From the NCBI RefSeq assembly GCF_900188205.1, contig NZ_FZOH01000004.1:62001-126000 (forward strand): a DNA stretch of 64,000 nt. The letters run 5' to 3'. The translations under genes and the position numbers were made by a program. Source of the stretch: Geodermatophilus saharensis. Lineage in GTDB: Bacteria > Actinomycetota > Actinomycetes > Mycobacteriales > Geodermatophilaceae. How positions within the stretch are numbered: position 1 is the first letter of the stretch; each line of letters begins with the position of its first letter. This document shows positions 7,444 through 16,812 of this stretch, piece by piece. The notes below the pieces were generated by a model that was given only the letters and a program-made list of their open reading frames with translations, made no database searches and was not told the origin of the DNA.

Positions 7444-8318
7444 GGGTCCAGCGTAATCCGGCTCCCGGGGCCGGGACGCTCGCCGTCCCGCCGGTCGTCC
7501 CGCCGGTCGTCCCGCCGGTCGTCCCGCCGGTCGTCCCGCCGGTCGTCGTGGCGTCCGTCCCGCCGTCGCCGGAGCCAGTCGCGCACCACCGCCCAGCCCT
7601 CGCCGGCCGGGTCGATGGGCTCGAGGTGCCCGCCCGGGACGGTGTGCACCCGCACCCGGTCACCGGCCGCCGTCGCGGCGGCCGCGTAGCGCTCGCTCTG
7701 CTCGGGCGGCACGACGTCGTCGCCGGTGCCGTGCACGCACAGGACGTCGGCGCCCGTGGGCAGCAGCCGCACCGGGTCGGCGGCGGCGTAGCGGTCGGGC
7801 ACCTCGGCGGGCTCGCCACCGAGGAACTCCTGGGTCGCCCGGCGGCCCAGTGCCCGCTCCGCCGCGCGGTCGAGGTCGAGCACGCCGGCCTGCAGCACGG
7901 CCGCCGTGACCCGCACCCGCGGCCCCGCGCCGGGTGCGCCGGCGGGCAGCCGTCCGCGCCCGGCGGCCCAGGCGGCGAGGTGACCACCGGCCGAGTGGCC
8001 GACGACGGTCACGTCGGTGAGGTCGAGCCGGTCGCGCCCGGGCAGGCCGGCGAGCGCGTCGACGGCGGCGGCGACGTCCTCCAGCGTGGCCGGCCAGCCG
8101 CCTCCCGTGCCCACCCGCCGGTACTCGACGGCGACCGCCGCCCAGCCGGCCGCGGCGAGGTCGGCGGCCAGCGGGCGGGCCAGCTCGACGCCGTAGGCGG
8201 CGCGCCAGAAGCCGCCGTGCACGACGACCACCACCGGCGCGGCGCCCTCCCCGCCGGGCAGGGACAACTCGAGGAACTGGTCGGGGTGCGGCCCGTAGGC
8301 GACCGTCCGCGGGCTCAC
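7440..8318 (-). CDS. Alpha/beta hydrolase with a C-terminal DDRR repeat tail
   Basis: This 292-residue hydrolase of the BD-FAE/kynurenine formamidase-like group has an oxyanion motif HGGFWRAAYG, nucleophile GHSAGGHLAAWA, Asp in VHGTGDDVV and His in PGGHLEPID. After the catalytic domain the protein ends in a very polar tail containing five perfect DDRR units encoded by a 12-bp tandem repeat (7485-7544). The tail is not part of the fold and may vary in length by slippage. The gene is inserted between DUF3710 and the OB-fold gene, with GTGA overlaps on both sides. M. tuberculosis has no hydrolase here. Confidence 0.82.
   Translation of the reverse strand: MSPRTVAYGPHPDQFLELSLPGGEGAAPVVVVVHGGFWRAAYGVELARPLAADLAAAGWAAVAVEYRRVGTGGGWPATLEDVAAAVDALAGLPGRDRLDLTDVTVVGHSAGGHLAAWAAGRGRLPAGAPGAGPRVRVTAAVLQAGVLDLDRAAERALGRRATQEFLGGEPAEVPDRYAAADPVRLLPTGADVLCVHGTGDDVVPPEQSERYAAAATAAGDRVRVHTVPGGHLEPIDPAGEGWAVVRDWLRRRRDGRHDDRRDDRRDDRRDDRRDDRRDGERPGPGSRITLDP
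7485..7544. repeat. Five perfect 12-bp tandem repeats in a coding region
   Basis: Five identical copies of GTCCCGCCGGTC run from 7485 to 7544. In the minus-strand hydrolase gene they encode Asp-Asp-Arg-Arg five times, in frame. Copy number could change without breaking the reading frame. Confidence 0.9.
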
Positions 8319-9052
8319 GCGCCCGGACCGGGCGCCGCCGGCCGCTGCCTGGCCTGCTGCTGGGCGGCCTGCTGCTGGGCGGCCTGCTGCTGGCGGGCGA
8401 GCTGAGCGGCGGCCTGGGGAGGCAGGGCCAGCGGCAGCTGCTCGCGCACCGGCATCGGGTCGGTGCCGCGCACCACGACGATCTGGCGGAAGACGTCCTC
8501 GAGGACCGCGGCCGCCTCGGGGCTCTCCGCGGCGGGGCCGCTGATCATGCCGCGCAGGAACCAGCGGGGGCCGTCGACGCCGAGGAAGCGGGCGGCCCGC
8601 CGCTGCGGCTTCGGCGGCGGCCCGCCCGGCTGCGGGGGCGGGGTGACGACGACGGTGCCGGCCAGCTCGGGGCCGAAGGGGCCCTCCACCTCGGTGAGCC
8701 GCCCGCCCTGGCCGGACGCGCTGCGGGCCAGGTCGGCGCGGACGTCGTCCCAGATCCCGGCGGCGCGCGGCGCGGCGAAGGCGGAGACCTGCAGCAGCGA
8801 GTCGCCGTAGCGCAGCGTCGCGCCGATCACCTTCTGCTGCGGGTTGAGGTCGACGCGCAGCTCGGTGCCCGGGACGGCGGGCAGCCGCAGCGCGCCGAGG
8901 TCGACGCGGGGCCGGCCGTCCTCGGGTGCGTCGGCGACGTCGAAGGGGCCGGTGGTCTCGTCGACCTCCCGCTCGCGGTGCTGCGGCTCCGGCGGAACGC
9001 CGCGCTCGCGCAGGCTGCGGTCGATCCGGTTGCGCCGTCGTCCGAACGGCAT
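8315..9052 (-). CDS. DUF3710 family protein
   Basis: This 245-residue protein is of unknown function. It begins MPFGRRRNRIDRS and has a conserved core from PRVDLGALRLPAVPG through RWFLRGMISG to VVVRGTDPMPVREQLPL, the DUF3710 signature. The C-terminal 45 residues are a Gln/Ala-rich tail with AAQQQ repeats, probably disordered. It is cytoplasmic by composition. It lies one base after the dut stop and overlaps the next gene by 4 bp. The M. tuberculosis relative is Rv2696c, also next to dut, so the link to dut is old. Confidence 0.88.
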   Translation of the reverse strand: MPFGRRRNRIDRSLRERGVPPEPQHREREVDETTGPFDVADAPEDGRPRVDLGALRLPAVPGTELRVDLNPQQKVIGATLRYGDSLLQVSAFAAPRAAGIWDDVRADLARSASGQGGRLTEVEGPFGPELAGTVVVTPPPQPGGPPPKPQRRAARFLGVDGPRWFLRGMISGPAAESPEAAAVLEDVFRQIVVVRGTDPMPVREQLPLALPPQAAAQLARQQQAAQQQAAQQQARQRPAAPGPGA

Positions 9053-9053
9053 C

Positions 9054-9551
9054 TCAGGCCTCCTCTCCCCCGGGCCCGGCCGTGCCGGTCGAGCCGTGCC
9101 CGCCCTCGCCGCGGACGCTGGCCGGCAGCTCCTCGACCGGCACGAACCGCGCCCGCACCACCGGCTGGACCACCAGCTGGGCCACCCGCTCACCGCGGCG
9201 CAGGGTCACCGGCGCCACCGGGTCGAGGTTGACCAGGTTCACCTTGATCTCCCCGCGGTAGCCGGCGTCGACCGTGCCCGGCGCGTTGACGATGCTCAGC
9301 CCGTGCCGCGCGGCCAGCCCCGAGCGCGGGTGCACGAAACCGGCGTAGCCCTCGGGGATGGCCACGGCCACGCCGGTGCCCACCAGCGCCCGCTGCAGCG
9401 GGGCCAGCTCCACGTCCTCGGTGAGCGTGAGGTCGGCCCCGGCGTCGCCGGGGAGCGCGTAGTGCGGGGGCCGCGCCCCGGGTGCGGTCAGCCGTACCGG
9501 GACGTCGACGGCAGGGGGTACGGCAGGGGGTGGAGCGGGGGGCTGGGCCAC
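9054..9551 (-). CDS. dut: Deoxyuridine 5'-triphosphate nucleotidohydrolase (dUTPase)
   Basis: This enzyme hydrolyses dUTP to dUMP and pyrophosphate, keeping uracil out of DNA and feeding thymidylate synthesis. All five motifs of the trimeric family are visible in 165 residues: [25 protein letters not shown] with the catalytic Asp, RGERVAQLV, and the C-terminal [10 protein letters not shown] arm. The Pro/Ala-rich first 18 residues are an extension. The GTG start has TAGGAT seven bases upstream and no ribosome-binding site, so the operon message is probably leaderless. It leads the five-gene leftward operon down to DUF3159. Confidence 0.95.
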   Translation of the reverse strand: MAQPPAPPPAVPPAVDVPVRLTAPGARPPHYALPGDAGADLTLTEDVELAPLQRALVGTGVAVAIPEGYAGFVHPRSGLAARHGLSIVNAPGTVDAGYRGEIKVNLVNLDPVAPVTLRRGERVAQLVVQPVVRARFVPVEELPASVRGEGGHGSTGTAGPGGEEA

Positions 9552-9558
9552 GACGGCG

Positions 9559-9564
9559 ATCCTA
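9559..9564 (-). promoter_or_regulatory. dut: -10 hexamer TAGGAT of the dut operon
   Basis: TAGGAT on the minus strand is followed by seven bases and the GTG start of dut at 9551, the layout of a leaderless promoter. Confidence 0.5.
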
Positions 9565-9578
9565 GGAGGACGCCCTCC

Positions 9579-10475
9579 TCACGACCGGGGACGGCGCAGG
9601 TCGGCCCGGACGCGCCGGGCCAGGGCCTCGGTGGCCTTGAGGTTGAGGCGGCCACCGATCGCGGCGCCGACGAGCAGCGGCGCGGCCGCCCCGACGCCGC
9701 GGGCCATCCGGGTGGTGAGCCGGCGGCTGAGCGACCGCAGCCCGGCGGTGCCCAGCACCACGCCGAGCCCCTGCCGCTCGCCGCCGTCGAGGGCGCGCTG
9801 GGCGGCCCAGCTCGACAGGTAGGCGGCGGCCCGCTCCCGGTCGTCGCCCACCGCGGGCCGGCCATGCAGCTCGTGCAGCTCGCCGAGCAGCACCACCTCG
9901 ACGGCGGCGGTCAGCAGCGTCTCGGCGCCCAGCTCCAGCGGCAGGGCCAGCAGCGACGGCGGGACCAGCCAGTGCGCCGCCGACAGCCCGCCGGTGGCCG
10001 CCCCGACCGCGGCGGTCAGCCGGGACGCCCGGGCGGTGAGCGCGTCGGCGATCTCCTCGTCCGAGCGCCCCGGGTGGGCGGCGCGCAGCCGGGCGGCGTC
10101 GCGGACCGGCAGGCGGGGCGCGGCCGTGGCCAGCAGCTCCCCGAGGACCGGGCCGAGGCCGCGGCCGCCGCCGTCGCCGGGAGGAGGGGCGGCGCCGGGG
10201 ACGTCCCCGCCGCGGGCCGTCGCGGCGGCGGCCGCGGAGGCGACGGCACCGACGACGTCGCGCAGCAGGCCGGCCGTCGGGCGGCGCGGGCCGTCGGGGC
10301 CCTCAGCGTCGTCGGCGGTGCCGCCGAGCAGCCCGGAGACGGCGTCGGCGACGGCCCGGGCGGCGCGGCCCAGCCCGGTCTCGGCCTCCGGGACGTCGCC
10401 CGGCGGGCCGGGATCGGCCGGCCGCGGCACGGGCCGTGGCGGCGGGACGTCCCTGGGCGCGCCGTACCCGGTCAT
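9579..10475 (-). CDS. Uncharacterised Ala/Gly-rich protein with possible membrane contact
   Basis: I do not recognise this 298-residue protein. The N-terminal 40 residues are Pro-rich, then short amphipathic and hydrophobic helices follow (GLLRDVVGAVASAAAAATA, LVPPSLLALPLELGAETLL, AAPLLVGAAIGG). The C terminus is basic. The central part (AAHWLVPPSLLALPLELG) recalls EcsC-like proteins, but weakly. ATG 10475 was chosen over 10505 because GGGAGGGAG lies just upstream. It occupies the place where DUF3093 (Rv2698) sits in mycobacteria, but the sequence does not look like DUF3093. It lies 28 bp from dut. Confidence 0.6.
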   Translation of the reverse strand: MTGYGAPRDVPPPRPVPRPADPGPPGDVPEAETGLGRAARAVADAVSGLLGGTADDAEGPDGPRRPTAGLLRDVVGAVASAAAAATARGGDVPGAAPPPGDGGGRGLGPVLGELLATAAPRLPVRDAARLRAAHPGRSDEEIADALTARASRLTAAVGAATGGLSAAHWLVPPSLLALPLELGAETLLTAAVEVVLLGELHELHGRPAVGDDRERAAAYLSSWAAQRALDGGERQGLGVVLGTAGLRSLSRRLTTRMARGVGAAAPLLVGAAIGGRLNLKATEALARRVRADLRRPRS

Positions 10476-10572
10476 CGGCTGCTCCCTCCCCGTGCGTCCC
10501 GCCACTCACCTGGCGACGTGCTGGACCGGCCCCGTCCCGGGTCCCACCCCGAGCCAGGTGACGTACTGCAAC

Positions 10573-10628
10573 GGCCCCTCTGCAGGGCCCCGCCGCGAGC
10601 CTGCGAGCGGTGGGGCAGAGGGGTCCTT
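10573..10628 (-). terminator. Family-type double-hairpin terminator repeat, copy 2
   Basis: Arms CCCCTCTGC (10575-10583) and GCAGAGGGG (10615-10623) pair around a core with a CGAGCCTGCGAGCG-like centre. It lies two bases after the DUF4193 stop and separates that gene from the next leftward gene. It is the same element as at 49-108 and 21366-21422. Confidence 0.75.
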
Positions 10629-10630
10629 CG

Positions 10631-10933
10631 TCAGGCCGCGCAGTCGCGGCAGTAGTTCTCGTTGCCGCGGCTGGCGGCCAGGCGGCTGCGGTGCTGCACG
10701 AGGAAGCACCGCGAGCAGGTGAACTCGTCCTCCTGCTTGGGCAGGACGCGGACGGTCAGCTCCTCGTTGGACAGGTCCGCGCCGGGCAGCTCGAGGCTCT
10801 CGTTGAAGTCCGTCTCGTCGACGTCGACCGAGCTGGACTGCGCCTCGGCCCGCCGCGCCTTGAGCTCCTCGAGCGAGTCCTCGCCGAGCTCGTCGGCCTC
10901 GTTGCGGCGCGGGGCGTCGTAGTCGGTGGCCAT
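10631..10933 (-). CDS. DUF4193 zinc-ribbon-like protein
   Basis: This small acidic 100-residue protein begins MATDYDAPRRNEADELGE. Its C-terminal half holds FTCSRCFLVQHRS and ENYCRDCAA, two CxxC pairs that probably bind one zinc. DUF4193 is confined to actinobacteria and its function is unknown; it is found beside dut and sigA (M. tuberculosis Rv2699c). The ATG has an excellent ribosome-binding site, GGAGGAGG. The gene is monocistronic, because a strong terminator follows at once and the upstream neighbour is divergent. Confidence 0.9.
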   Translation of the reverse strand: MATDYDAPRRNEADELGEDSLEELKARRAEAQSSSVDVDETDFNESLELPGADLSNEELTVRVLPKQEDEFTCSRCFLVQHRSRLAASRGNENYCRDCAA

Positions 10934-11215
10934 GGGGTGTGCCCCTCCTCCGGGGTTGTCGCGGGCGGAACGCGCCCGCCTCGTCCGACGGCGGCGGCGG
11001 GCGCCGCCGTCCTGTGCGGCCGACGGGGGCGGCCGCTGGTTCCGGTCGCCGGACCTGCCCCGGAGCGACGCGGTGGTCGACCCGGTGCGGGACCGGCACC
11101 CCCCGAACGCCGTGCGGGCCCGGTTTGTGCCCGCCGTCAGGCACTGGGCACGTCGGCCGACGACGGGCCGGGACCGGGGGTCCGGCGGGCGGTCGGGAGG
11201 CGGAGTGCCGGAGGC

Positions 11216-11221
11216 TACCCT
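11216..11221 (+). promoter_or_regulatory. -10 hexamer TACCCT of the phosphotransferase gene
   Basis: TACCCT is followed by seven bases and a GTG start at 11229, again a leaderless layout. Confidence 0.45.
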
Positions 11222-11228
11222 GCGCCCC

Positions 11229-12272
11229 GTGTCGAGTGCCGTGGGAGCTGACCCCGCCGTCGTCGGTCCGTACCTCGCCTCCGTGCTCGGCGACCCACGC
11301 TGGCGCGAGGTCACCGTCGAGCTGATCGCCGCCGGCATGTCCAACCTCACCTACGTCGTCACCCCGGCCGGCGGCACGGTCGACGACGCGGTGATCCTGC
11401 GCCGCCCGCCCACCGGCGCGGTGCTGGCCACGGCGCACGACATGGCCCGCGAGCACCGGGTGATCAGCGCGCTGGGGCCGACCGCCGTCCCGGTGCCGCG
11501 GACGCTGCACCTGTGCACCGACCCGGAGGTGCTCGGCGCGCCCTTCTACGTCATGGAGCGCGTCGTCGGCCTGCACGTGGTCACCGACCTGCCGGCCGGC
11601 TACGCCGACCGCCCGGAGCAGCGCCGGGCGATCGGCGACGGGCTCATCGACGTGCTCGCCGACCTGCACTCGGTCGACCCGCAGGCGGTGGGCCTGGGCG
11701 ACTTCGGACGGCCCGAGGGGTTCCTCGCCCGGCAGGTGCGCCGCTGGAGCGGGCAGTGGGACGCCACGCGCGACCGCGACCGCCCGGCCATGGACGCCCT
11801 CGCCGCCCGGCTGGCCGAGACCGTCCCCGCCACGCAGCGGGCCGGGATCGTGCACGGCGACTACCGGCTGGACAACTGCCTGCTCGACCCCGAGCGGCCC
11901 GGCGGGATCCGTGCGGTGCTCGACTGGGAGATGTCGACGCTGGGCGACCCGCTCACCGACATCGGCATGCTGTTCGTCTACTGGCCCGAGGCCGGGGAGA
12001 CCCGCCCGGTGCTGAGTCCGGTGACGACGCTGCCGGGCTTCCCCACCCGACGGGAGATCGCCGACCGCTACGCCGCGCGCAGCGGCCTCGACCTCGGCGA
12101 CCTGACCTGGTACGTCGGGTTCGCCTACTTCAAGTTCGCCGCCATCGTGGCCGGCATCGTCGCCCGCTCGGCGGCCGGCGCCATGGCGGGCAAGGACACC
12201 TCCGGGTACGCCGACCGCATCGACCCGTGCGTCGAGCTGGGACGCGCCGCGCTGGAGGACGGTGTCCTCTGA
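11229..12272 (+). CDS. Phosphotransferase family protein (APH/ACAD10-like kinase fold)
   Basis: This 347-residue protein has the aminoglycoside-phosphotransferase fold. The catalytic loop is GIVHGDYRLDNCLLD (HGDxxxxN) and the metal-binding motif is VLDWEMSTLGDP (DWE). Such kinases in actinobacteria are usually linked to acyl-CoA dehydrogenases (ACAD10/FadE36 type) rather than antibiotic resistance, but no acyl-CoA dehydrogenase lies beside it here. GTG 11229 follows a -10 hexamer by seven bases, suggesting a leaderless start; the upstream frame stays open but is shadow. It is inserted between DUF4193 and the cei-like gene. Confidence 0.85.
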   Translation: MSSAVGADPAVVGPYLASVLGDPRWREVTVELIAAGMSNLTYVVTPAGGTVDDAVILRRPPTGAVLATAHDMAREHRVISALGPTAVPVPRTLHLCTDPEVLGAPFYVMERVVGLHVVTDLPAGYADRPEQRRAIGDGLIDVLADLHSVDPQAVGLGDFGRPEGFLARQVRRWSGQWDATRDRDRPAMDALAARLAETVPATQRAGIVHGDYRLDNCLLDPERPGGIRAVLDWEMSTLGDPLTDIGMLFVYWPEAGETRPVLSPVTTLPGFPTRREIADRYAARSGLDLGDLTWYVGFAYFKFAAIVAGIVARSAAGAMAGKDTSGYADRIDPCVELGRAALEDGVL

Positions 12273-12342
12273 GGCCGGCGGCCGCCCCTAGACTCCGCGC
12301 GACCCGCCGGTCCGGTCCGGGCGGGCGCCGAGGAGGACGAGC

Positions 12343-12885
12343 GTGAGCACCACCACCGACAGCCCTCCGGTGCGGCGCCGGAAGGACCGCCGTCCGGTGC
12401 CCCCGCTGGTCTTCCTGCTGGTCCTGGCCCTCGCCGCGCTCGGGGTGTGGTGGAAGGTCCTCACCGACGAGAGCAACCGCGCGGAGGCCGACGAGGCCGC
12501 CTGCGCCACCGCCGAGGCGGCGCCGCCGTCGCTGGACCCGACCACGCTGTCGGTCCGCGTCTTCAACGCCACCGACCGCGCCGGGCTGGCCCAGGAGGTC
12601 GCCGCGCAGCTGCAGTCGCGCGGGTTCGTCGTCGAGGAGATCGCCAACGACCCCTCCGAGCGCGAGGTGACCGGCACCGGCGAGGTGCGGCACGGTCCCC
12701 GCGGCGAGGACGCGGCCCGCTACCTGGCGCTGTTCCTGCCCGGCGCCGGCACCTTCCTCGACACCCGGGCCACCGCCCAGGTCGACCTGGTGATCGGCCC
12801 GGACTTCACCGAGCTGGCCTCGCCCGAGCAGGTCGCGGCGACCCTCAGTCCGATCGCCAGCGCCGAGGCCGCCTGCTCCGAGTGA
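12343..12885 (+). CDS. cei: Membrane-anchored LytR_C domain protein (Cei-like)
   Basis: This 180-residue envelope protein has a basic cytoplasmic start, one membrane helix at about residues 25-43 (PPLVFLLVLALAALGVWW) and an extracytoplasmic LytR_C domain (LSVRVFNATDRAGLAQEVA). The orthologue in the same place in M. tuberculosis is Rv2700, named Cei for cell envelope integrity. The last conserved part is FTELASPEQVAATLSP. The GTG start is preceded by GAGGAGG at good spacing. The gene converges on the inositol monophosphatase gene. Confidence 0.85.
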   Translation: MSTTTDSPPVRRRKDRRPVPPLVFLLVLALAALGVWWKVLTDESNRAEADEAACATAEAAPPSLDPTTLSVRVFNATDRAGLAQEVAAQLQSRGFVVEEIANDPSEREVTGTGEVRHGPRGEDAARYLALFLPGAGTFLDTRATAQVDLVIGPDFTELASPEQVAATLSPIASAEAACSE

Positions 12886-12931
12886 ACCGGCCGTCCCCGG
12901 TGCAGCCGGTAGCCGGTTGAGTGCAGCCGGT

Positions 12932-13741
12932 TCAGTGCAGCCGGTCCAGCAGCGCCAGGAACGGCTCGGCGACGGTCTCCGGGACGGCGACCGCCATCGG
13001 CTCGGCGAACGGCCGCCCGGGCAGCCCGGTGACCACCAGGCCGGCCTCGGCGGCGACCAGCGCGCCGGCGGCGTGGTCCCAGGGCTTGAGGCCGAGCTCG
13101 TAGTAGGCGTCGACCCGCCCGGCCGCCGCGGCGCACAGGTCCAGGGACGCGCAGCCGTGCCGGCGGATGTCGCGCACCTCGGGCAGCAGCTGCGCGACGA
13201 CCGCCCCCTGCGCCCGGCGCTGCTCGACCCGGTAGCCGAAGCCGGTGGCGACCAGCGTCTGCCCGAGCGAGACCGGCCGGTTGCCGGACAGCCGCACCGG
13301 CTCCGGCGCCTCGCGGGTGGACAGCCAGGCCCCGCCGCCGGGAGTGGCGGTGAACAGGTCCCCGGTGGGCACGTCGAGCACCACCCCGGCCACGGAGACG
13401 CCGTCGACCTGCGCGGCGACGGAGACGGCGTACCCGCGCAGGCCGTAGAGGAAGTTCACCGTCCCGTCGATGGGGTCGACCACCCAGCGCACGCCGCTGC
13501 TGCCCGGACGGGAGGCGCCCTCCTCGCCGAGCAGGCCGTCGTCGGGGCGCGCGGCGAGCAGCCGGCCGGTGATCAGCCGCTCCGCGGCGGTGTCGACGGC
13601 GGTGACGACGTCGGTGGGGCTGGACTTGACGTCGACGGCGGCCGCGGCCGACCCGCGCTCGCGGGTGATCAGCGCGGCGGCCTCCCGCGCCGTGGCGACG
13701 GCCAGGTCGAGCAGGTCGGCGGGCGACGCGGGAGCACTCAC
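12932..13741 (-). CDS. suhB: Inositol-1-monophosphatase family protein
   Basis: This 269-residue metal-dependent phosphatase hydrolyses inositol monophosphate or a similar sugar phosphate. The signature metal-binding motif WVVDPIDGTVNF, the upstream GEEGAS and the C-terminal KPWDHAAGALVAAEAG are all intact. It is the M. tuberculosis SuhB (Rv2701c) equivalent by position. In actinobacteria inositol feeds mycothiol and phosphatidylinositol, which may be its role. The GTG start has CAGGAT seven bases upstream. It is divergent from ppgK across 60 bp. Confidence 0.9.
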   Translation of the reverse strand: MSAPASPADLLDLAVATAREAAALITRERGSAAAAVDVKSSPTDVVTAVDTAAERLITGRLLAARPDDGLLGEEGASRPGSSGVRWVVDPIDGTVNFLYGLRGYAVSVAAQVDGVSVAGVVLDVPTGDLFTATPGGGAWLSTREAPEPVRLSGNRPVSLGQTLVATGFGYRVEQRRAQGAVVAQLLPEVRDIRRHGCASLDLCAAAAGRVDAYYELGLKPWDHAAGALVAAEAGLVVTGLPGRPFAEPMAVAVPETVAEPFLALLDRLH

Positions 13742-13788
13742 CCGGGCGATCCTGCCCGAGCACCCCGCCGGGTCGCGGCGCCGGTCAC

Positions 13789-13794
13789 TACTGT
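13789..13794 (+). promoter_or_regulatory. ppgK: -10 hexamer TACTGT of ppgK
   Basis: TACTGT is followed by seven bases and the GTG start at 13802, a leaderless layout. The divergent suhB promoter shares the same 60-bp gap. Confidence 0.45.
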
Positions 13795-13801
13795 GGCCGC
13801 C

Positions 13802-14545
13802 GTGCAGGGGTTCGGCGTGGACATCGGCGGCAGCGGCATCAAGGGGTGCCTGGTCGACCTGGAGGAGGGCGCCCTCATCGGGGAGCGGATCCGTGTGGAG
13901 ACACCGCAGCCCTCGGTGCCGGCGGCCGTCTACGACGTCGTCGTGGGCATCGTCGGCTCCTTCGGGTGGACCGGGCGGATCGGCGTCACCTACCCGGGCG
14001 TCATGAAGCGGGGGGTGGCGCACACCGCGGCCAACATGGACAAGGGCTGGATCGGCACCGACGTCGACGCCGGGCTCAGCGCCCTGGTCCCCGGCACCGT
14101 CGAGACGCTCAACGACGCCGACGCCGCCGGGCTGGCCGAGATGCGCTACGGCGCCGGCCGCGGCAAGGACGGCGTCGTCCTGCTGCTCACCTTCGGCACC
14201 GGCATCGGCAGCGCGCTGTTCGTCGACGGCCACCTGGTGCCCAACACCGAGTTCGGCCACATCCAGGTCGACGGCCACGACGGCGAGAAGCGGGCCTCGG
14301 CCGCCGCCAAGGACCGCGAGGAGCTCAGCTACCCGCACTGGGCCAAGCGGGTGGACCGCTACCTCGACGTCCTGGAGGCCAGCGTCTGGCCGGACCTGAT
14401 CATCGTCGGCGGCGGGGTGAGCAAGAAGGCGCACAAGTGGGTGCCGCTGCTGAGCACGCGCACCCCGGTGGTCCCCGCGGAGCTGCAGAACGACGCGGGC
14501 ATCGTCGGGGCGGCGCTGGCCGCCGCGGAGCACCGGGAGCCCTGA
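13802..14545 (+). CDS. ppgK: Polyphosphate glucokinase
   Basis: This ROK-family kinase phosphorylates glucose using inorganic polyphosphate, and in most actinobacteria also ATP. The 247-residue protein has the phosphate-binding start GFGVDIGGSGIKGCLVD, sugar-site residues in ETLNDADAAGLAEMRYG, and a second phosphate motif LTFGTGIGSALFVDG. EFGHIQVDG is the region of the glucose-contacting Glu/His. It lies directly upstream of sigA, as in M. tuberculosis (Rv2702). GTG 13802 is seven bases after a -10 hexamer; GTG 13793 overlaps that hexamer and is less likely. Confidence 0.93.
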   Translation: MQGFGVDIGGSGIKGCLVDLEEGALIGERIRVETPQPSVPAAVYDVVVGIVGSFGWTGRIGVTYPGVMKRGVAHTAANMDKGWIGTDVDAGLSALVPGTVETLNDADAAGLAEMRYGAGRGKDGVVLLLTFGTGIGSALFVDGHLVPNTEFGHIQVDGHDGEKRASAAAKDREELSYPHWAKRVDRYLDVLEASVWPDLIIVGGGVSKKAHKWVPLLSTRTPVVPAELQNDAGIVGAALAAAEHREP

Positions 14546-14604
14546 GCTGCCGGTGGCGGGGACCGGGCCGCCCCTTCCGGGCGACCGGATGCGGCTCGAG
14601 GCGC

Positions 14605-14632
14605 TGGTCACACGGCGTCACGTCGCTACAAT
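14605..14632 (+). promoter_or_regulatory. sigA: Probable sigA promoter
   Basis: TGGTCA (14605-14610) and TACAAT (14627-14632) are separated by 16 bp, a good housekeeping -35/-10 pair. Transcription would start about 165 bases before the sigA start codon, leaving a long 5' leader. I see no recognised riboswitch in that leader. Confidence 0.5.
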
Positions 14633-14801
14633 GGAGAAGCCCCCGCCCGTCACCACCCAGCCGGGAATCATCCCCCCTCCGCCCCGCGGCCAAACACCGC
14701 GCCGGTCCCCGGGGCTCCCTGTCCCGCGGCTGACGGCAGGGGCCGCTACCCGGGAGCCAGACCGCTCCCGGGGAACGCACCGAGCACGGGAAGGAACCTG
14801 A

Positions 14802-16172
<1,371 letters not shown>

Positions 16173-16179
16173 GCGTCCC

Positions 16180-16218
16180 GGAGCAGCCGGGTGTCCGCGC
16201 CGGACACCCGGCTGCTCC
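16180..16218 (+). terminator. Strong intrinsic hairpin after sigA
   Basis: GGAGCAGCCGGGTGTCCG and its exact complement CGGACACCCGGCTGCTCC form a perfect 18-bp stem with a 3-base loop (CGC), seven bases after the sigA stop. There is no U-tract, as is usual in actinobacteria. It may also serve the convergent secreted-protein gene. Confidence 0.88.
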
Positions 16219-16236
16219 GTGTCCGGTCGCCGGACG

Positions 16237-16812
16237 TCAGCTGCCCAGCAGCGGAAGCAGCGCCTCGCAGTAGTCGTCGGACCGGCCGGTGGACTCCTTG
16301 TCCACACTGACGAGTGTCACGTCGTCGTCCGTGGGGTCGTCCGGCGTCCCGTTGAGGTCGATGTTGATCGTCTGGCGGATCTGGCCCGGGTTGCGGGCGA
16401 TCGGTGTGCCCTCGGCGTCGTACAGCGTCGACGCCCCGGTGGCCAGGAAGGCGATCGTCAGGGTCCCGTCGCCCTCCTGGACCACGTGGAGGTCCTTGTT
16501 GAGGACCCGGTCGACCGAGCTCGCGATCACCCTCGGTTCGTCTCCCAGCAGCGTGAGGGTCTCCTCGACGCGCAGTGACTCCAGGTAGTACGGCACGCCG
16601 TCGGGTCCGTGGAGGGTGACCTGGTACCGGCCCTGGACGGTGGTGGCGATCTCCACGTCCTGCCCGGACCCGCAGAAGTCCTCCTCGACCCTCGTGAACG
16701 AGTCGTCGATCGTGCCCTTCTCCGGGGGCTGTGCCGCCGCGGTCCCCGCCACCGTCGCCGTCAGCAGCACGGCCAGGCTCCCCGTCGCCGCGATCGCTCG
16801 TGCAGGCCTCAT
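16237..16812 (-). CDS. Secreted protein of unknown function
   Basis: This 191-residue protein has a clear Sec signal peptide (MRPARAIAATGSLAVLLTAT, probable cleavage after AGTAAA). The mature part starts QPPEKGTIDDSFTRVEEDFC and contains two cysteines, one near each end (EDFCGSG and DDYCEALLPL), that could form a disulfide. The middle reads as beta strands (VEIATTVQGRYQVTLHGPDG). No catalytic motif or known domain is recognised. The ATG has GGAGGA just upstream. It is absent from the mycobacterial sigA region, so it is a local addition, tail-to-tail with sigA. Confidence 0.75.
   Translation of the reverse strand: MRPARAIAATGSLAVLLTATVAGTAAAQPPEKGTIDDSFTRVEEDFCGSGQDVEIATTVQGRYQVTLHGPDGVPYYLESLRVEETLTLLGDEPRVIASSVDRVLNKDLHVVQEGDGTLTIAFLATGASTLYDAEGTPIARNPGQIRQTINIDLNGTPDDPTDDDVTLVSVDKESTGRSDDYCEALLPLLGS

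Noticed and set aside
7485-7544. CRISPR-like array
   Set aside because: The 12-bp units have no spacers and encode an in-frame DDRR tail. No cas genes are present.
11229-12272. Aminoglycoside resistance phosphotransferase
   Set aside because: The kinase fold is shared, but the sequence is of the ACAD10/FadE-linked type and lies in a housekeeping block.
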